Assembly: GCA_028023455.1 (NCBI GenBank)
Contig: JAQFVV010000449.1
Location: 501,988 to 565,987, forward strand
Source: Epiperipatus broadwayi
Taxonomy: Eukaryota; Onychophora; Udeonychophora; Euonychophora; Peripatidae
DNA: 64,000 nt
Reading direction: 5' to 3'
Position numbers and translations under genes: made by a program. This document shows positions 13,738 through 26,199 of the stretch, piece after piece; positions within the stretch are counted from its first letter, which is position 1, and each line of letters starts with the position of its first letter. Under the pieces are notes generated by a model, which was given only the letters and a program-made list of their open reading frames with translations, ran no database searches and was not told where the DNA came from.

Positions 13738-15045
13738 TCATATTTTTATTATCAAATTTAAATCCATGTTGACAAGATTTATTATGATCGAATATAACAG
13801 ATGTGAATGTTTATTTACATCTATTCCAGATTGTTTTACTTTTTGAATTCTATTATATAAAAACATATGCTCTTTTATTCTCTTCTCAAATGTACACTTA
13901 GATTCACTGATATATTGAAAGCCACATTCACATATCAATTTATATGTAATAGAATTTTGATTAAACTTTGAATTTTGAATTTTAGAGTTATTAAGTAATT
14001 TATTTATATTATTTGTTGAGAAAAAAAATCAATATGACACAAACCATTATAAATTCTCCTAATAAACTTGACCTGCTCATCCGATATAAATGCAATTGAA
14101 ATCCATTTCATTTTGATATTATTTTTATTTTTAATTTTATTATATTGTTGATTCTTTTTAAATTTTTTAATAATATTAGTAATAGCATTTTTATAATAAG
14201 CAATTCTCAATGAGTCATTAACAAATAAATGTACATTTTTTATTTTATCACTAGAATATTTGCACAATTATTCATTTTGAAATAAGAATGATTTCATTCC
14301 AGACAACTTATTACATATAGGTACATGTGATTCATTTGGAATAAAACCCCTAATTTCATTTGGTTTAATTAACTTTTTCTTTTTTTTTTTTTTTTTTTTT
14401 TAAAAAAACCACAAAATTTAAAAAAAATTTTAAATTTTTAAGGGGGTTGGGGGGGAAAAGGGTAATAAGATAATCCAAACTGTAATCATTACGTGTAACT
14501 TGAATATCCAAGAATTTTATGGAATTGTATTTCTGTTCAGTTATAATCCACTTTATATCCTTAATCTGATTTAATTCATTAAATAAATTGATTACTAAAT
14601 CTTGTTTTCCACAAATAAAAACACCATCCACATATCTATGATAGACTTTAATTTCTTGATATTTCAATTGCTTTAAAATTTTAATTTCATAAGTTGATAT
14701 AACAAAATTACAAATTTAAGCAACAGCAAAACAACCCATTGGCCAGCCATAACTCATTTTATAATATTCATTATTAAAATTAACATAAATATTTTTATCA
14801 ATAAACTGCAATACTTTTATAATAAAATTTATAATATCAGACTTTACATTTTTTGAAACAATAGCATTATAAATAATATTAATTGACTCTATTTGATCTA
14901 TTGATCCATACATTTCATTTATATCAAAAGTACAAATTGTATCATGTTACTCTATATTTATATTCTTAAGTTTATCGACAATATCAAACAATGATGAAAC
15001 AGTATATTCTCCAAAACCTAAAATATTTTGAAGTAATAAGAGAAG
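13738..15045 (-). pseudogene. Penelope-like element: reverse transcriptase plus GIY-YIG remnant
   Basis: Read on the minus strand this gives, in order: RT motif A-like FDINEMYGSI (about 14.9 kb); YYKMSYGWPMGC, the LPMGS-type motif (about 14.74 kb); YHRYVDGVFICGKQ, the catalytic YxDD block with the second Asp changed to Gly (about 14.63 kb); KFLDIQVTRND; then a C-terminal Cys-rich GIY-YIG-like part with CECGFQYISESK and FEKRIKEH (about 13.88-13.94 kb). This order, with RT before GIY-YIG, is specific to Penelope-like elements. The frame is broken by stops and shifts (for example near 14.27, 14.37-14.46 and 14.70 kb), and the N-terminal part beyond about 15.05 kb is missing. It is a dead 5'-truncated copy. 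Family-level identification is firm; the subfamily is not determined. Confidence 0.85.
14374..14462. other. Homopolymer-ridden stretch inside the PLE (possible sequence error)
   Basis: A long T run is followed by short A, T and G homopolymers (GGGGGTTGGGGGGG then AAAAGGG) exactly where the PLE coding frame collapses. The surrounding RT frame reads well on both sides. The pattern looks more like a failed base-calling region than natural decay. Confidence 0.45.
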
Positions 15046-15049
15046 CAAA

Positions 15050-17200
15050 GCTATAAAGTTAAAGTAAAATATGATTATGAATGGTAGTATAAAATGTGTA
15101 TATTAATATGTATATAAAATAATGGTTATATGGTCACTGTGGGACTGTCAAAACTCTAAGCAAAATAAAGAATGAATTATATAAAAAAGGTTTCATTAAA
15201 GTGTATATGAGGAGATGATATTTTTTTTTAATATAAGTAAGCAGAAGATAATAAATTGCTAGTCAGAGGAAAAAGACATGCATGTGGAAGCAGTTCTATA
15301 GATAGGCAAATATATAGGTTTAAAGACATCACTTTTTTCAAACATGTACTTTTATTAACATTATACAAAATCCCTTATTAAAAAAATTATATGATTTTCT
15401 TCAATGTAATATTAATTATATATAAAATTTGAGCATTATCTAGGCTATAATATATTATTTTTTAATTACCCTGAAAAATGTTGATAGAATATTTTGTATC
15501 AAAGATTTATTATCCTACTGGTCTTTATACTCTGGTCCAATATATTTTATTATGTTATTTATAGTATATAATATAGCTTATATATACTTTAATAAATACA
15601 TAAAAGCAGCAAACACTTAAACAATAGCAATCCAACGATTGCAATAATATCATATCTATTGTGTATCCTTTAAAAAGAAAAAAATGCAAATCTAAAATTT
15701 TATTTTAATGAATATCTAATGTTGAGATCTTTACATTTAAAATCTTTTTTCTATTTATAAAATCTGATGATTTTTTCATAACTTACAAATAATAGTAATA
15801 AATTGTCTATGTCAAAAAGAAGTTTTAAATATGTATTATTGCATTATCACTTGCTTTAATGTTTAGATATCTTATGACTTCCTGAGCAAAAACGGTTGAC
15901 TCTGTGCTGATTAGAATTCTGGATGATTGGCAAAATTAACAACTAAATGATCCTAGACATATTATCAAACATGTAAAATAAAAATTGTATTTCTCAACTA
16001 AAAATTTGTTTTAGTCCATGAATGTTATTTGAACTTCCAAACAAGTAATCATGCAAGTATTGTATTCTTCTTAATATGATAAAAAATAAAAATGACATTA
16101 TATATAAAAAGAGCCATAAGATATAAAGAAATAATAAAGAAATAATAAATTTATCAATTGCTTCATTATTTGGACCGAGGCACTGCCTAAATATATCCCT
16201 GCATAAATAAATAAATAAACTGTAAAGCATATATTAATTTTTGGTTGCCCATTCTTTGTGAAGATATTTTAATTTGTATAAAAAGAATTGATTCACATAA
16301 TCATTATATTTCTTGAGTTTTATTACTACTTAGAGAATACAAGTGCAAAAAAAAAATGTTTTCCACATTTATAAAACAAAATGAAAAACTAAGCAAAAAT
16401 TTACTAAAAGAAACAATAATAATATAAAAGGCTGAAACCTTTGACAAATGCGCTTAAAAGAAACTGCAGTTTATTTAAAGTTAGAGAAAAAAATTAACAA
16501 AAAGCTATGTATAATTGTATGCATTTTCAATTTTATTTCTTAAGAAAATAATGTTACATGTAAAAAAATAATGATTATTAAATGAGTAAAATTTTCTATG
16601 GAATTATGCAAACATTCTTTGGAATATAAGATTTTTTTTACCTAAATTCAATCATGTAATGTAATGTTTAAATTTTTTAAAGATTTAACAAAATGATTGA
16701 TGATAATCGTTGCATTTTAGTTTTAAAATTAATAATTAAGAGTTAAGTCATTTCATTTACTAAATGAAATCTCCTGAGCATTAATTTCATTGAAGAATGA
16801 CAGAAGTTTTGAATATAAGATTATTTTGTTTTCTATTGTAATAACTTTTAATAAATTTGTAATTAATGCAAAAATACATAATATATACTTATTTCACATT
16901 TATGCAAGCTATAACAATTTACAGAATTGCAAACCACTTTAATTGCATCTCTTAGAGTAACAGTGAAAGAAAGAATACTCATGAGAATTTCCAAATATTA
17001 GTTATTGGGAGTTTTAACAGTTTACTTCCTATTTTTTTCTCTAAATATCTAGACATTAGTTTACCAATCAGCAATAAATAGTTAGTTGCATTGACTTATA
17101 TCAGATACTGCAAAGAAAAATGTTGTTTGTTTTAAAAAAATTTCAAATCTAATTAATTTAGATTCAAAATTAGATAATAGGAATCATTGAAAAATGTGTT
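15050..17200. other. AT-rich sequence, no gene seen
   Basis: No element recognised. A 78-codon hydrophobic ORF on the minus strand at 15994-16230 could encode two membrane spans but has the composition expected by chance from A/T-rich DNA. Confidence 0.4.
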
Positions 17201-17202
17201 AC

Positions 17203-17319
17203 CATTGCATAATGAGTTATTCCATTTATAGAAATAAGTGATCTGGTAATATCAACATTTGATATAGGATCAGTGCTAAAAGTTAAAGACAAACACAGAT
17301 GCCCAACATTAATGAAAGT
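17203..17319 (-). CDS. Candidate internal exon (unrecognised)
   Basis: On the minus strand, CTGCCTCTTCAATACAG is a good acceptor, followed by 39 open codons (including FINVGHLCLSLTFS) and then ATG|GTAACA, a possible donor. GC is about 36% against about 22% around it. The frame stays open beyond both splice sites (17170-17364). I do not recognise the peptide. It sits about 70 bp from a SINE cluster, so it could also belong to an unknown repeat. Confidence 0.2.
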
Positions 17320-17384
17320 CTGTATTGAAGAGGCAGCCACAATTAGGTAATGTGAAAAATCCATGGTTTATGTATGTAAATATA

Positions 17385-18070
17385 ATTATAGGGGATTTGA
17401 ATCCAAAATATCCTGCTCCTTTAGCTATTCAATCTACCTCATATAACCAATACACATGACCAGAAACATGGAAAAGATAAGTAATCTCTAATATATATAT
17501 ATATATATATATATTTCATGCTAAACCAGCACATATGAGTTGGTCCAGATCATCATCTTTTATAGCCATATATAATCAATACTCAGTTTATATTAAGGTA
17601 AAAAGACAAGCTTCAATATATTCCATCCTACAAATCTTTAACCATACTTACAATTGAAAATTTGATGATGGGATGTGCAAATCCCTTGATAATGCCAATA
17701 TTATTATGGATCATGTTGCCCTTAAGTCACTCTGATCCCTCATTTATAGAAAATTGTCCATTTAAATATACAGAAGAGGAATGGGCAGAATACAGTCAGA
17801 ATCTATAATATTTAAATACAAATATACTTTATATCCCTGGAGTTTACATGTAATTATAGGATATTTGAACTCTGAATTTTAAGCTCCCTCAGCTATCCTA
17901 TCTAATTTATACAAGAGATACACATGACCACACACATGTGAAAAAGATATATGGTCTCCAATATATGTACTTTATACTGACCGAATACTCATCAGTTTGT
18001 ACAAATCATCTTTTATATGCACATATATAATCAGTGCTCATTTATATTAAAAATATTAAATTTTCATACC
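17385..18070 (-). mobile_element. SINE-like repeat, tandem pair of ~460-bp modules
   Basis: Two tandem modules on the minus strand. Each begins with a tRNA-like head whose box B is GGATTCAAATCC or a decayed form of it, and continues through a shared body containing the (+ strand) strings ACACATGACCA, TGCTAAACCAGCAC and TTGGTCCAGATCA. The module starts are about 465 bp apart; the second module is short. The same arrangement recurs at 33.4-35.0 kb, so the tandem pair is a real unit rather than a local accident. Transcription by RNA polymerase III from the head is inferred. Confidence 0.6.
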
Positions 18071-18079
18071 TTAATAGAT

Positions 18080-18190
18080 ATGTTTGTGGTCATGTGTTTC
18101 AATTATGAGATATACTGGATAGCTGAAAGAAGCTTGAAAGTCCAGGTTCAAATCTCCTACAATTACATCTAAACTTCAGAGATATTAAGT

Positions 18191-18272
<82 letters not shown>
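18080..18272 (+). mobile_element. SINE head (+) ending in (AC)n(TA)n
   Basis: A plus-strand copy of the same tRNA-like head (GGTCATGTGT, ATACTGGATAGCTGAAAG, box B GGTTCAAATCTCC) opposite in orientation to the preceding modules. It is followed by (AC)n at 18190-18210 and (AT)n at 18211-18272. Confidence 0.6.
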
Positions 18273-18274
<2 letters not shown>

Positions 18275-18359
18275 TACAAAAAATTCTCATTTTCAATGAA
18301 TTATGCATATAATATATTTAAATATATTGTTTAAAAAATAATTAAAAATAAAAATCAAT

Positions 18360-21300
18360 ATAAAATAACTAACAGACTACAGTTAAAAAAAAAAAAATAA
18401 AAACATATACTTTATTTAAAGAAAGAAAATGGAATTTAATATGTAAATATAGATTCAAAACTGAATTGGAGTAGCATAATTCTTTTTGGTAAAAATTAAG
18501 CAGACAAGGTTTTATTACAGGCTTAGTAAGAGATTAACATCTTGAAAAAATGTCCAAAGCAAAAGACAGTTATGTCACATACTTTTTCTGACTTTTTAAA
18601 GTCCAGACTATAAAACATTTTTCCAGAACGATTGTCATCTAAATCTCAGCTATGATTAATGATAAATATTGTATAAAGCATTGTTTTAATTCATTAAATA
18701 AAAAATAGTTTGAGTATTAATGATTATGTAATTATTTCAATTAGAAATCACATGCATTAAATATTGATATTTTATTGGAATATAATATGTAAACCTTATC
18801 TTTACAGCAATAGATATTGAAAAATACACCAATTTACACCAAATTACTAACCATAAACAAATTAAAAATTTTCTAGCAATAGTTTTTTTACCCAGGCGAA
18901 CTTTTTAAATTTAATGTAATAAAATGTAAAATAAATTTTAATTTCCCACCATTTCAATTCATATTCCAGTTAACTTTACTATTAAAAAAATCACTTTTAA
19001 TAAACTAACGGCCTCACCATTAGAATTCTTTATTAAAAGCAATTATTTAATTTTTTTTCTTTACTTTCTTTTCAAAGAAACTAACCTTAGCCTACTCAAG
19101 TTTAATCTTATAGCCTATATTTCTTTCATGAAAAAATATTGCAGAATTATAATATACTCCACAACTGACAACTTTTCTGTCTAACACCTATGACCATATC
19201 CTTTTCAGATAAATACTTTAATGATTATTACTAATTATATGTACTCTAGAGATTATCATATCATTTTAACTCATGTATATACTTTAAACTTTAATTAAAG
19301 ATCAGTATAATAATTACTATTAAACACACCTACAATAAATAATTAAAGGAGATGCTATTTTATTTTCTCTTGTGTAATATATTAAATACATTTTTGAATT
19401 AAATTGTTACTAATTTTCTTCTTCTTTGGGCAAATGTAATATCTGATAAAATACAAATATTAAATGAAAAGTTAATTGTTTTTTTTTAATATTTAGCTCT
19501 ATTACTACTTAGCATGCTTTCAATATATTTTCATTATATCATATTCATGGCTTATAGTGATATTAAATGGTTCTTTATATATTTATAACTCTCATCACAT
19601 TTCACATAATTTACTAATATGAATAAAAATCTATTCAGTTGGGTTCAGGTTACAACCTCTTTCATAACTTCATGGTATTTTGCACTGTATTTATCTATAA
19701 CAATTTACTCCAAATCCATCCACAAGCAATACATTATTTGCACACACACTTAATAGAACATTCACTTAAAATAAACACTTTAATGTTTATTATTGATTAT
19801 TTATCCATGTGTTTTTAGCATATATAATAAAATGGCAGTTTTATATGTAGTACTATAGATGTTATGGTTATATTTATGATATCAGACATGACATAAAAAT
19901 GATAAAAAAGAAATATTATATAATTTTCACGAATTTTTAATTTTAATGTTTGATGTGAGCAACTTAACATGCTATAAATATTTTGGTAATGGAATAATAT
20001 ATTTTTTTTTAAAAAAAAAGGATAGATAATTGCCATGAACACAGTGTACTGCTGCAAATATTTGCTCAGCTATTTACATTTTGTTTTATTATTAATTATT
20101 TTTAACACATTGATATAATGTATTATTATCTACAGATTTTATAATGATTTTAATTTATATATCCATGAGTTAAAATAAACAGAACAAATAATACGAATTA
20201 ATCCGAAGATAAAATTAAGTCACTTTTATAAAAACTTGAAAAGGAATTAAAAGTTTATTTTTGATCAGAATGTAACAGCATGATATTGAAAGCATTTCTT
20301 TATATATCATTTCATATTTACATTAGGTGTTTATATATATTCACATTATTATTATAGTTTTTTTTTTCTTCAAATTAGTAGCATTTTATTTTTTATCAGT
20401 TTTGCTTCTGCACACATCTTTTATTTTAATATATTTTTTATCATTATAATTTTTTATAGCTTGATGTGACATTTTTTTCGCAAACCTAATTAGTTTTATT
20501 AATGTTCTTTGCAAAAAAATATTTTTTCACAAAAAGTGCACATTATATGATTTGGTAGTACTTTCCTTAAGTATGGTCAACATTATAACTACTGAAACCA
20601 ATCATTTAAGTCTTTTTTTACCTAGATGGAAAAGCAGTTCATGAGACCAACAGATATATTTTGGAATATCAACTGCATGCCATGTGTCTCTAATTATGTG
20701 GCTTTCGGAATACAAAAGGAAGATTAATATATAAACTAATGATTTTGATTCTATAACAAAATTTTGTTATTGAAAAGTTACCAAAGTTCATTATTTCAAG
20801 TAAAGACAATTTTTTTTGTATATTAGAAAAGATTATATCAAAATAAAAATTTAGATTGGACAATATTTTTATAAACGGTATCTGGTTTAATTTTTAAAGA
20901 GAAATTAACATAAATAGTTATATTACCAACTAGGTTTATTAGTCAAAGGTCTTATATATATATATATTAGTTTGAGTGTGTTAAATGTAAGTAGATAAAC
21001 ATATTATATATATATTGTCTTTAGTAATATTCAGAAATTTTAAAACATTTAATGAAAAGTAATTTGTATTAAATAGCATATATATATATTTAAAACATTT
21101 ATATCTATAGAAATCGATGTCGACTTGTCGGCATTTTATAATAATATATGTCATTAATCAAACTTTACCTGACACATTAAAAAAAAAAAACACCCATTTT
21201 TTATTGCCATAATTATCTAGAAAAATCACCAGCTTAATAATGATTGCTTGTTTGAAGAGGAAGCGCTTTTATGTTCAGAGTAATATATCATATTTTAATA

Positions 21301-21860
21301 ATAATGCAAAAAAATTCTTTTTTAAATACATAAAAGGACCATTATTTTAAAAATATCAATTTTGTATATTTTTATTATGATAATGACAAACTAAACAAAT
21401 AATTTATAATTTCATTCAATAATAAAGCTAAATATTAAATCATCTTCGTCATTTGCAATTATTAGCAATCATCTGCAGGAATAAAGTTTCTAATTCTTTC
21501 ATAGCTTTTTTCTCAACATCTCTCTGTAAACATTATCTTATCTAGTCATTTTATAAGTTATCTTTTAAATAGTCTTACAATATATAAGATTTTACTTAGA
21601 AATTTAATTGTTCATTAACTATCATCTTTTTAAAGAATATTAACAACTAGTGTCATTTCAGTCTTTTAATTTTCTTGATATCACAAATTCATGTTTGCTC
21701 TTTTATTCATGTATTATAGTTTTATTTTGCCATGCTAAGGGTAGCACAAATCTATCCTAAGTGTATAACATAGATCCCATTGTACATGTGCTATTCTGTC
21801 AAAGATCCAAGTCTCAGATATGTAAATAAGAACTGTAGAAATATATATATATATATTTCA
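18360..21860. other. AT-rich sequence, no gene seen
   Basis: About 3.5 kb of A/T-rich DNA with small TA runs (20.95, 21.0, 21.08 and 21.84 kb). No ORF or repeat family recognised. Confidence 0.45.
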
Positions 21861-21869
21861 ATCTTGCTT

Positions 21870-22660
21870 TTCAAGGAAAATTTTCTCTCCACTTAATTCT
21901 ATAAATAATTTTATCCATAATGCTTCCACATATATCAATAATTAGACTAAAGTATTTATGAATGATGGTTTTTAATAAATATATAATATCTGACTTTTCA
22001 ATATAAATATCTTGTGTCAGAGTTTCATCCTTTTATCTTACAATTTTGGCAACATAGCTGAAATTCTGAAACATTATTAGCAAAACAGCTATATCATTTT
22101 CAAAATCTGTGTGATTTAAATAACTTCTGTTCATTTTTTACTTCCCATTATCATTTTTGAATGGATTTTTAAAATAAAAGTGATGTAAAAGATTTTCAAG
22201 GACAAAACAACTCTACTATAATTTTTTGTCAATATTATATTCCTTAATGTTGTCATATAGTCTAATTGCAACTGTTTTACTTTTTAAAAATATTTTTGAA
22301 AAGTTAATATCTACTAATTTTTAAATTGCGTTTATAGACAATGTGCATTTATGTTTAATGTTTTCTTAATCTAAAATATAGTGTGAGATAGCATTTTTAT
22401 CTCATTATGTTTTTTTTATATAAAATTTGTAACAAATGATAGAATTAGTCTTCTGCATAATTTTAAATTCAGCTTGCCCTATTTTGTAAAAGTAATTGTA
22501 ATAATCTTGAAAATTATTTTACATATATTGGATAAAATTCTAATAAGATATATAAAATTCAGCAATATTTGTCTCCCCTGTTTTATGTTTATAATGGTTT
22601 GTCAGTGCAGATCTTATCTTTTTTAAAGTTGTTTATATAAACATAAATAAGCATTGACAG
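21870..22660 (-). pseudogene. Decayed RTE-type LINE fragment
   Basis: Its nucleotide sequence aligns by eye with the better RTE copy at 41.6-42.5 kb. The (+ strand) text TTATTAGCAAAACAGCTATA matches the antisense of that copy's FADD region, TTAAATTCAGCTTGCCCTA matches its QAGFKSG region, and CTCTATAAATAATTTTATCC-type text matches its DKINHRIKLGW region. All frames are closed. Orientation and order agree with one minus-strand fragment covering RT motifs through the thumb. Confidence 0.65.
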
Positions 22661-24783
22661 CAGATCGTATTGACAATTATGTAGTAGAATAGTTTCTGAG
22701 GACTGTCTTTTTTTATTAAAAGATTTTTATTATTATTACATTAGTAACAATAGTCACAAGAGTAACATACAGTATTACAAATGGTTTTACCTTACCACTC
22801 TTAAAGTGGAAGGCCACCTGATCATCCCACATCTCTCTTCATTCATTTCACCTGAATATTGAAACATGATGTATACTTCCTTTCATTAGGATGAGGACTA
22901 CATGCTTGCTTATTATGAAAATTGAGCTACTACTGTACCTCACTGCATGAGAACCTTCCATGAGTTGTGTTCATTTTCTTTAACTGGCATCTGGCTGCTA
23001 TAGCATGATGTTCCTGTATAAAGGTGGAGAATGTTTGAAACTGCACACAGCCAATTCCTTTTAACATAATGCTATAATCGCACTTGAGTCAGCTGACAAT
23101 GTGAACAGTTTATAATTTTGATTTGAGAGTTTGGGCATAAAAATATTTGAGTCCAAAGAAATTATCTCCCATGTGTCAGCAAACAATTTATCAGGCACCA
23201 TAAGACAGTCTCTAGTTTTCACAGTAATAATCTTCTTGTATTGCTCCCATGGAAAGTTTAGTTATGGCCCAAATATTAATGCACATCTAGTAATCCAAAA
23301 CAAAAAAAAACAAAAAAAACAGAACAATAATCATCAGCCTTATTCTCATGAAAACTCCACCCCTGATGGCCTGATGCAGATCAAGGAAAGAGGCATAACC
23401 AGGCCTTATGGATGTCCATCGGTGACCTCTAACTTCTGCCAATAGTATCCATTGTGTTATTTTTTTCTACTTTATATTATGAGAGAGAAAAGATTTCTTT
23501 TAATTTAGGAGAGCCACCATTCAGATTGCTCTCTTAATGTTTATTCGATTAGATACTGTTTGGATAATTATCAATTTTATGTCTTTATTACTAGAGTGAT
23601 CACTCTCGATTGATTTTACAAAATTTTATTGACATGCCAATAACTTTTGTTGTCAAATTTTTTGAATGCTGACTAAATCTAAGGGGCAAGATTTTTTTAT
23701 TTAATCTTTTTTTTCCAGCTGTGGGGAAAAAGTTATTTTGTCAAACTGTATAAAATCTATTGTGTTTATTATGGATTACTCATATAAACACAAATGAATA
23801 TACATACATTTTAATAATATATTTATTATTAATATATATATATATACAAACATACACTTTATTTCTAATATATTTGCAGATTTAAATAATGATGGTTATG
23901 CTCCACCTGATACTGTCTAATGGCATAGATATAAAAATTCTAATGTGAACTATTGAAAAAGGGAATGTATATCCTTATAGATTTCTCTACTTACTTCCTG
24001 CTGTACTTGACAGCCTACCTCATGAGTAGATATGGCAAATCTTCTGTCTATATTTACAGATTGTCTTGAATCAGCTTTGGTTCTGACAAATTCTGGTCCT
24101 AAACATGGACTTTCCTAGCTTCAATAGTTAGAGTCTATAGAACAATTACTACTATTCATTTTAGCAGATTAGTACTTATGTTCTATGTTGCATGTTTGAA
24201 GGCTACCACCAAATGGGTTCCAGAAGTGATGATTGACTTAAAGAGTTTCAAACAGTAGTAGATAAAACTGTTAATGGACAACACCACCATCATACAAAAA
24301 AACAACTTTGGTTAAATGAATCTACAGTTTCACGACTAGCCATCAGCAAAGTTTATCATATGATATAAATAGCAAGCCAACAGTGATGTGGCATCAACCA
24401 ATGGCATGAATCTGCAACTTCAAAATGAGTCATCAGCAAAATCTCATCGGATAAAACAGTTGCATTCTTCCAGTGATAAATCATCAGGCTGATGAAATGA
24501 GTTTTTAGTTCCAAGAACTCCAAATAATCACAATAATGGACCTACTGAGAACCAGAAGAAACACATAAGCAAAGAAAACAAATTCCAACACAACTGCATA
24601 CCTTCATTCTTGAGATTCATCTAAATCAGGGAGAGGGAATGTCATATCTTATCTTGCCCATGGACTAGTACAGATTTCCATCTTATCATAATTTAATTGA
24701 GTATTCATTGCCACTAACCAATATATATATATATATATTAATTCTAATATTTTCACGGATAAAAGATGTTATATTATTATTAC
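22661..24783. other. Moderately GC-richer repeat-like region, unidentified
   Basis: GC rises to about 35-38% between 22.78 and 24.7 kb. A 104-codon plus-strand ORF (23131-23445) crosses an A-rich tract and shows no recognisable domain. A degenerate direct repeat is visible: GAATCTACAGTTTCACG...CCATCAGCAAAGT (24320-24355) against GAATCTGCAACTTC...TCATCAGCAAAAT (24408-24445). It is probably old transposon DNA, class unknown. Confidence 0.35.
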
Positions 24784-24957
24784 TATTTTCAGGATATTTC
24801 GTGTAGTGAAAAAGCTAAATGCTGACATTTCAGTACAATATCAAGTACCTTCCTCAGAGTGTCATCTCTCTCAAGATTACACTCTGAGGAAGGTACTTGA
24901 TATTGTACTGAAACGTCAGCATTTAGCTTTTTCACTACACGGAATATCCCGAATATA
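24784..24957. repeat. Near-perfect inverted repeat, 79-nt arms, 16-nt loop
   Basis: Arms 24784-24862 and 24879-24957 are reverse complements with only a few mismatches; the loop is CATCTCTCTCAAGATT. The arm contains CTGAGGAAGGTACTTG and GTACTGAAACGTCAGC, a hammerhead-like core like those in Penelope-like terminal repeats, here in two opposed copies. It could be an inverted pair of PLE terminal repeats or a fold-back element. Confidence 0.85.
24884..24917 (+). ncRNA. Hammerhead-like core motif (plus-strand arm)
   Basis: CTGAGGA (24884-24890) fits CUGANGA. GGTAC/GTACT can form stem II, and GAAAC then GTC (24910-24917) fits the GAAA and cleavage-triplet positions with a minimal stem III. All invariant core positions appear present. 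The opposite arm carries the same motif with GAAAT. Activity is not shown by sequence alone. Confidence 0.4.
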
Positions 24958-25790
24958 CTATTAATAATATGACATATATATATTAAATTAGCACACATCC
25001 AATAGCAATAACACATCAATAGTCAATGATGCACACTGATTATGAATGTTTTTATTAAGACTGGTGATCTCACAATAAATAGCTCACCTTTTTGTAGAGT
25101 AACAGTCAAATCTGAAAGACAATATGTGTTCTCCAGAGAACATCATAAAAGATGATATGCATTATCCAGAGAACAACTGTTAAATCTGAATAATAGTAGC
25201 CTAGTTCTCCCTATACAGTCAAAACAAGCTCCTGCTAATCTGAATAGCAGGGATCATTCTCCAGACTAAAGCTATTTAAGCTAATCAGTAAAAGAGAGGC
25301 AAGTTCATGTTTAGGACCATAAGTGGAAAGAATCAAAGTCCAGTCAAGGCAAGCTGTAAATACAACTAGAATATTCACCATACCTTTTCATGAGGCAAGC
25401 TGTCAAGAATAGCTAGAAGAGGGTAGAGAAACATGTAAGTGCATAGTTCTTTCTCCAACAGTTCACATTGGAACTAGTAGCTGTACCCTGCTAGACATAA
25501 GCAGTGTTGATTTGCGATTATTAATTTAATCTGTAAATATTATGCATATATTAAAAATCATTGTTTATCTATATATTATTAATAAATATATTATTAAAAC
25601 GTATGTATACTCGTTTGTGTTTATATGAGTACTCTATACTAAACACAACGTATACTACCCCCCCTCCCAAAAAAAGATAAATAATCAAAATTAAAAAAAA
25701 AAAAATCATTAAAATTTCCAAATTTATTAACAAGACGTAAATTTTACATGTAAATATATTGCTTTTAATGGGACAACTATCATTTTTTTG
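24958..25790. other. Unidentified repeat-like region
   Basis: Slightly GC-richer, with three degenerate near-repeats of AAATCTGAA followed by TTCTCC between 25.1 and 25.27 kb. A C-rich run CCCCCCTCCC lies at about 25659. No gene. Confidence 0.35.
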
Positions 25791-25792
25791 TC

Positions 25793-25895
25793 AAGCGTTG
25801 TTAGCCGAGAGTTCATCGCAGCCGCCTTGCAAGCAAGTAGTTGGTTGCAGACGGCTGTGGGTTCGCGCCCCGGCCGATGCTATGACATATGAGAA
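25793..25895 (+). mobile_element. tRNA-derived SINE (family 2), plus-strand copy
   Basis: GCGTTGTTAGCCGAGAG, then CCTTGCAAGCAAG, then GTGGGTTCGCGCCCC resembles a tRNA with boxes A and B. A weak acceptor-like pairing exists between GCGTTG and the terminal CGATGC, and a CTTGCAA loop could carry anticodon TGC, but the anticodon stem is poor. The same layout is found at 26.29-26.40 kb and 59.5-59.6 kb, both minus strand, and all are followed by a CTNTGACACAT-like string. That makes a SINE much more likely than a functional tRNA gene. GC is about 55%, far above the flanks. Confidence 0.7.
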
Positions 25896-26199
25896 AAAAA
25901 ATATATCATTTTTTAAAAGTTTTACACAGTCAAGTTTTATTTAAATTTTCTCAATCATTGTTATTCATTATAAAAAAAGAAAACAACATACGTTTTGCTT
26001 TTCACTTTGTCACAAAAAATGTTTTTAAATTAGTTTTAAATCATTATAGCAATTCTATTAAACCATAAAGAATTAATAAATTGCATTCTGATAGTAATAA
26101 TGATTATTAATTTATTGAATTAAAAATATATATTCTGAAACCAGCAGTCTAAAAATGAATCATCTTTATTTTAAAACGAAAAGAGAAAAAGCAGGACTA

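Noticed and set aside
15994-16230. Hydrophobic 78-codon ORF that could be a membrane protein
   Set aside because: A/T-rich DNA yields Phe/Leu/Ile/Tyr-rich ORFs by chance; no splice, start context or family support.
25793-25895. A functional tRNA-Ala(TGC) gene
   Set aside because: The anticodon stem pairs poorly and two other diverged copies with the same downstream tail exist, so a SINE is preferred.
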